NCBI GenBank assembly: GCA_964013575.1
Contig: CAXGWP010000006.1
Span: 1-64,000 of the forward strand
Origin: BJGV01 sp964013575
Lineage (GTDB): Bacteria > Pseudomonadota > Gammaproteobacteria > Burkholderiales > Nitrosomonadaceae
Direction: 5' to 3'
DNA length: 64,000 nt
Each line of letters opens with the position of its first letter. Positions within the stretch are counted from its first letter, which is position 1. The notes beneath the pieces are model-generated. The model ran no database searches and had not been told where the DNA came from. It saw only the letters and a list, made by a program, of their open reading frames with translations. The position numbers and the translations under genes are program-made. This document shows, in pieces, positions 63,924 to 64,000 of this stretch.

Positions 63924-64000
63924 ATGCTAAGGTTTTTAAATATTAGAGATTTTGTCATTGTTAATCATATGGAGGTAGAGTTTGACAATGGGTTTACTGT
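63924..64000 (+). CDS. recN: DNA repair protein RecN, 5' fragment
   Basis: Only the first 25 codons lie in the window. They read MLRFLNIRDFVIVNHMEVEF, then DNGFT, which matches the beta-strand N-terminus of RecN, whose Walker A should follow directly. The gene starts 12 bases after nadK and continues beyond the right edge. Confidence 0.85.
   Translation, partial: MLRFLNIRDFVIVNHMEVEFDNGFT

Noticed and set aside
1..64000. CRISPR arrays, prophage, insertion sequences or a replication origin
   Set aside because: No regularly spaced repeats, transposase or phage genes, or DnaA-box clusters were seen in reading the window; a computed repeat search was not possible.

Overview
The window is a 64 kb stretch of an AT-rich bacterial chromosome made almost entirely of intact housekeeping genes. 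Gene content and order point to a betaproteobacterium, probably Nitrosomonadales-like. The indicators are a split glycine decarboxylase (gcvPA/gcvPB), the proteobacterial-type gshA followed by gshB, a PTS EIIA and ptsH-ptsI, metX-metW, hfq-hflX-hflK-hflC-hisZ-purA, ilvB-ilvN-ilvC-psd-pssA-leuA, queA-tgt-yajC-secD-secF and a hopanoid operon. The placement is inferred from synteny and family recognition; no database was searched. I see no prophage, insertion sequence, CRISPR array or clearly broken gene.

Layout. 0-9 kb: tRNA-Arg(CCG), an anchored cytochrome c, apaH facing plsC, a PfkB-family kinase, and the glycine cleavage operon gcvT-gcvH-gcvPA-tpx-gcvPB (minus strand) behind a glycine riboswitch with an intrinsic terminator. 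9-18 kb: a KefB-type antiporter, glutathione synthesis, the regulatory PTS and metX-metW. 18-28 kb: ampG-xthA facing pyrE, then the minus-strand run hfq-hflX-hflK-hflC-DUF2065-hisZ-purA, with rppH upstream. 28-41 kb: proS, the branched-chain amino-acid and phosphatidylethanolamine operon, rpsO-pnp, dksA, and a tRNA-Pro/Arg/His cluster with a clear promoter. 41-51 kb: a SYLF protein and ispH-hpnH-hpnM-hpnN-mlaA-shc-hpnG, which joins isoprenoid supply, squalene cyclisation, hopanoid side-chain chemistry and lipid transport. 51-55 kb: umuD-umuC, a possible 53-residue membrane protein, tRNA-Leu(CAA) and an outer-membrane barrel protein. 55-64 kb: queA-tgt-yajC-secD-secF-dedA, hemH, nadK and the start of recN.

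The points most worth a second look are these. (1) A UmuD-like protein carries a ribbon-helix-helix-like N-terminal extension, and a perfect 9-bp inverted repeat overlaps its promoter where no LexA box is visible; it may be a self-regulating UmuD. (2) ispH appears to start at an AUA codon behind an ideal Shine-Dalgarno sequence. (3) In the glycine riboswitch leader, a duplicated 8-mer lets the terminator's 3' arm pair with the 5' edge of the aptamer, giving a simple antitermination model. (4) An unannotated small two-helix membrane protein may be encoded next to umuD. The rest of the window looks conventional.
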